Source: JBBQZU01 sp038207425 (lineage in GTDB: Bacteria; Bacteroidota; Bacteroidia; Flavobacteriales_D; Cryomorphaceae). Taken from it: a stretch of DNA of 8,847 bases. The DNA is taken from NCBI GenBank assembly GCA_038207425.1, contig JBBQZU010000062.1, positions 1 to 8,847 of the forward strand. Reading direction: 5' to 3'. Made by a program: the position numbers and the translations under genes. Positions 7,642-8,847 of this stretch are shown one piece after another. Every line of letters starts with the position of its first letter. The stretch's first letter is position 1. The notes beneath the pieces are model-generated. The model was given only the letters and a program-made list of their open reading frames with translations, did no database searches and had not been told where the DNA came from.

Positions 7642-7674
7642 AGAACTTACGTGATAGTTTCCCGTCATACAGCT
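7642..7674 (-). ncRNA. Group II intron domain V, copy 2
   Basis: The 33-base segment starts with the catalytic AGC triad. It has an upper helix TGACGG/CTATCA capped by a GAAA tetraloop, a two-base CG bulge, and a lower helix AGCTGTA opposite TAAGTTCT. A perfect lower helix would need one more base (TACAGTTCT), so one C appears lost. There is also one C-A mismatch in the upper helix. The triad is intact but the fold is damaged, the reverse of copy 1. Confidence 0.75.
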
Positions 7675-7699
7675 AGCGCTGATTCATATCGGGGGCTCT

Positions 7700-7798
7700 T
7701 CATGTTCTTTGGCGCTTTGAATATACGCATGGTTGTACCACCATCCAATGGGCAAATAAATCGGAAGTTGCCTTGTACCGCCTTTTATGCCAGCGAAC
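7700..7798 (-). pseudogene. C-terminal remnant of a group II intron maturase, copy 2
   Basis: The frame reads VRWHKRRYKATSDLFAHW, then MVVQPCVYSKRQRT and a TGA at 7700-7702, 25 bases before domain V, which is where a maturase normally ends. As in copy 1, the usual segment between the basic KRRYK motif and LFAHW is missing. Upstream the frame stays open for some distance but shows no maturase character. It is a relic; no start codon or reverse transcriptase motif is present. Confidence 0.6.
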
Positions 7799-7799
7799 T

Positions 7800-8299
7800 A
7801 ACCAGTGCTCGGCACAGGGATCAATTTTACAAATATGCGCAGGGTAAACAGCCGCGGAATAGACCAGGCCACCAAACGTGTTTTCATGGCAGCCTTAACA
7901 TACAACGCTTCGGCTATGCTCAGCACAGGCCTCAAAAATACCTGAAATGGACCAGCCAAAAACCCGTTGTCAAAGTGATGGAGCTCCATATTCCATCGGT
8001 TACACTTCAGAATACCCTCAAAAGGTCTTTTAAATCACTTTTAAGCCGTGCAAACGCACTGTTGAATTTGTGGTGGCAGAACCGCGAATTTTATATGGTG
8101 CGGGCAAATTGATGAAAATTGGGTGAAAGCTGGGCTTAAAGTGACGAAAATTGGGTTTTGGGGAAGTTGTGCAACGGCCACTGCTGTTATCGGTTCGTTG
8201 TTCTTTTCTGTCGAGGCTTGCCTGTCAATATTTACGGCTGTCTTGGTGCGGTAGCCTGGTGGCTCTTTTGGATTTTTTAGCTTGGCTTCGGAGGGTTGC
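7800..8299. other. Gene-free stretch between intron copy 2 and the metallochaperone gene
   Basis: No supported gene lies here. The longest open frame (plus strand, 7651-8112) runs antisense through the intron domain V and has no recognisable domain. A REP-like motif is at 7908-7926. A 14-base direct repeat with one mismatch (GATGAAAATTGGGT at 8111-8124, GACGAAAATTGGGT at 8143-8156) is spaced by 32 bases. If the intron was once longer, its lost 5' part would have lain here, but I recognise no domain I sequence. Confidence 0.55.
7908..7926. repeat. REP-like motif
   Basis: CTTCGGCTATGCTCAGCAC is the clearest of three related motifs in the window (the others are at 700-731 and 2046-2063). It fits a REP-like repeat family that I recall from Bacteroidota genomes. 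Confidence 0.4.
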
Positions 8300-8336
8300 A
8301 AAAATACAAATGTGCCACCAAAAGAAGTGGCACATT
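8300..8336 (-). terminator. Terminator hairpin of the metallochaperone gene
   Basis: AATGTGCCAC (8309-8318) and GTGGCACATT (8327-8336) form a perfect ten-base-pair stem around an eight-base loop. On the minus strand it starts seven bases after the stop codon and is followed by a T-rich tail (complement of 8300-8308). Confidence 0.75.
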
Positions 8337-8342
8337 GTCGAG

Positions 8343-8846
8343 TTAAATATTTTTTGGAAAAGGGTCCGGGAATCCCTTTTTGCTTTCAAATTGTTTTTGT
8401 TCGTTGTCTTGCAGTAAACATTTTTCAAGGTCGGCAACCATTTTTTCTTTTTCAAGGCCTTGACCAATAAATACTAATTCGTTCATTCTGTCGCCCCATT
8501 GCTTGTTCCATTTACTTTCAATATATTCTCGGTTGTCAGCAAATGATTGATGAATTATTCTTTCACTAAAAGTCATACTTGCCCACCAAACACCAGCCTT
8601 TTCAAGTTTTGATGAGCCACCAGCTTGGCTAAAATTAATTGCGTCATTTGGTCGGGATGCTAGCCAAAATAACCCTTTCGCTCTTATCACACTGCTTGGA
8701 TATTCATCATTTATGTATTTCCAAAGCCTGTCAGGGTGAAATGGTTTTTGGTTTCTAAAAACGAATGAAGAAATTCCATATTCTTCTGTTTCGGGTGTGT
8801 GAACTCCACCTTCTAATTCTTTTTGCCAACCTGCCGAAGATTGTGC
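8343..8846 (-). CDS. COG0523/CobW-family metallochaperone GTPase, C-terminal part
   Basis: The 167 visible residues are the C-terminal half of a G3E-family GTPase of the COG0523 type, which delivers zinc or another metal to client enzymes. The fragment contains the CobW_C domain. Recognisable segments, counted from the window edge, are HTPETEEYGISSFVFR (about 16-31), HPDRLWKYI (37-45), IRAKGLFWLASRP (54-66), AGVWWASM (83-90) and GDRMNELVFIG (117-127). The tryptophan-rich FWLASRP and AGVWW segments and the RMNELVFIG strand are typical of ZigA/YciC-like members. The GTPase half with the P-loop and CxCC metal site lies beyond 8847 and cannot be checked. An internal GTG at 8688-8690 is not the start, because family similarity continues upstream of it. 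The gene ends at TAA 8343-8345, just before a terminator hairpin. Zur control is common for such genes, but the promoter is outside the window. Confidence 0.9.
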   Translation of the reverse strand, partial: AQSSAGWQKELEGGVHTPETEEYGISSFVFRNQKPFHPDRLWKYINDEYPSSVIRAKGLFWLASRPNDAINFSQAGGSSKLEKAGVWWASMTFSERIIHQSFADNREYIESKWNKQWGDRMNELVFIGQGLEKEKMVADLEKCLLQDNEQKQFESKKGFPDPFPKNI

Positions 8847-8847
8847 T

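Larger units (their letters stand above)
7603..7799 (-). mobile_element. Degenerate group II intron 3' end, copy 2
   Basis: This is the second copy of the block at 1744-1941, in the same orientation and nearly collinear, with only a few single-base length differences. In minus-strand order it carries the maturase tail (7798-7700), a linker with the shared ATTCATATCGGGGG complement (7682-7695), domain V (7674-7642) and a domain VI-like hairpin with GGGGTGAAATTCCCC. The similarity stops at 7799, matching the stop at 1941 in copy 1. No 5' intron domains are recognisable. The 3' boundary near 7603 is approximate. Confidence 0.78.

Noticed and set aside
7651..8112. 153-residue plus-strand frame
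   Set aside because: Its start lies antisense within intron domain V and its first third is antisense to the conserved maturase tail; no domain and no promoter.
8041..8467. Several small frames on both strands around 8041-8470
   Set aside because: They overlap each other, the metallochaperone terminator or its coding sequence, and have no recognisable character.
8688..8690. GTG as the start of the metallochaperone gene
   Set aside because: The same frame continues upstream to the window edge with clear CobW C-terminal family residues (HTPETEEYG, HPDRLW).

Overview
The window looks like a chromosomal stretch from a Bacteroidota bacterium, most likely a flavobacterial-type marine or environmental species. 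Three things point there. The largest gene ends in a type IX secretion system (T9SS) C-terminal sorting domain. No gene start has a clear Shine-Dalgarno sequence. The one promoter candidate fits the Bacteroidota pattern TTTG-N19-TAnnTTTG. No IS transposase, tRNA, rRNA or CRISPR array was seen.

Layout, left to right. (1) 1-167, minus: the start of a small two-helix membrane protein that runs off the left edge, with a candidate promoter and overlapping palindrome near 295-343. (2) 344-955: a gene-free stretch with nested inverted repeats and a REP-like palindrome. (3) 956-1459, plus: a secreted single-domain fasciclin (FAS1) protein followed by a strong terminator. (4) 1515-2312: a gene-free stretch holding the degenerate 3' end of a group II intron (maturase tail, domain V, domain VI; minus strand). 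(5) 2370-7418, minus: a 1682-residue secreted T9SS adhesin with its own terminator. Its order is signal peptide, glycine-rich domain, SprB-like repeat carrying an inserted C-type lectin domain, second SprB-like repeat, about nine HYR-like repeats of which the first carries an inserted LamG domain, a PKD/Ig-like domain and the sorting tail. (6) 7419-8299: a gene-free stretch with a second, diverged copy of the same group II intron 3' fragment. (7) 8343-8846, minus: the C-terminal part of a COG0523/CobW-family metallochaperone GTPase, with a terminator hairpin just after its stop.

The genes do not form one pathway. FAS1 and the adhesin are both exported and plausibly act in surface attachment; the metallochaperone is a separate housekeeping or metal-stress gene. 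The most unusual features are the pair of co-oriented, diverged group II intron 3' fragments bracketing the adhesin gene, and the adhesin's architecture, in which two different carbohydrate-binding folds are each inserted inside a repeat unit of the stalk.
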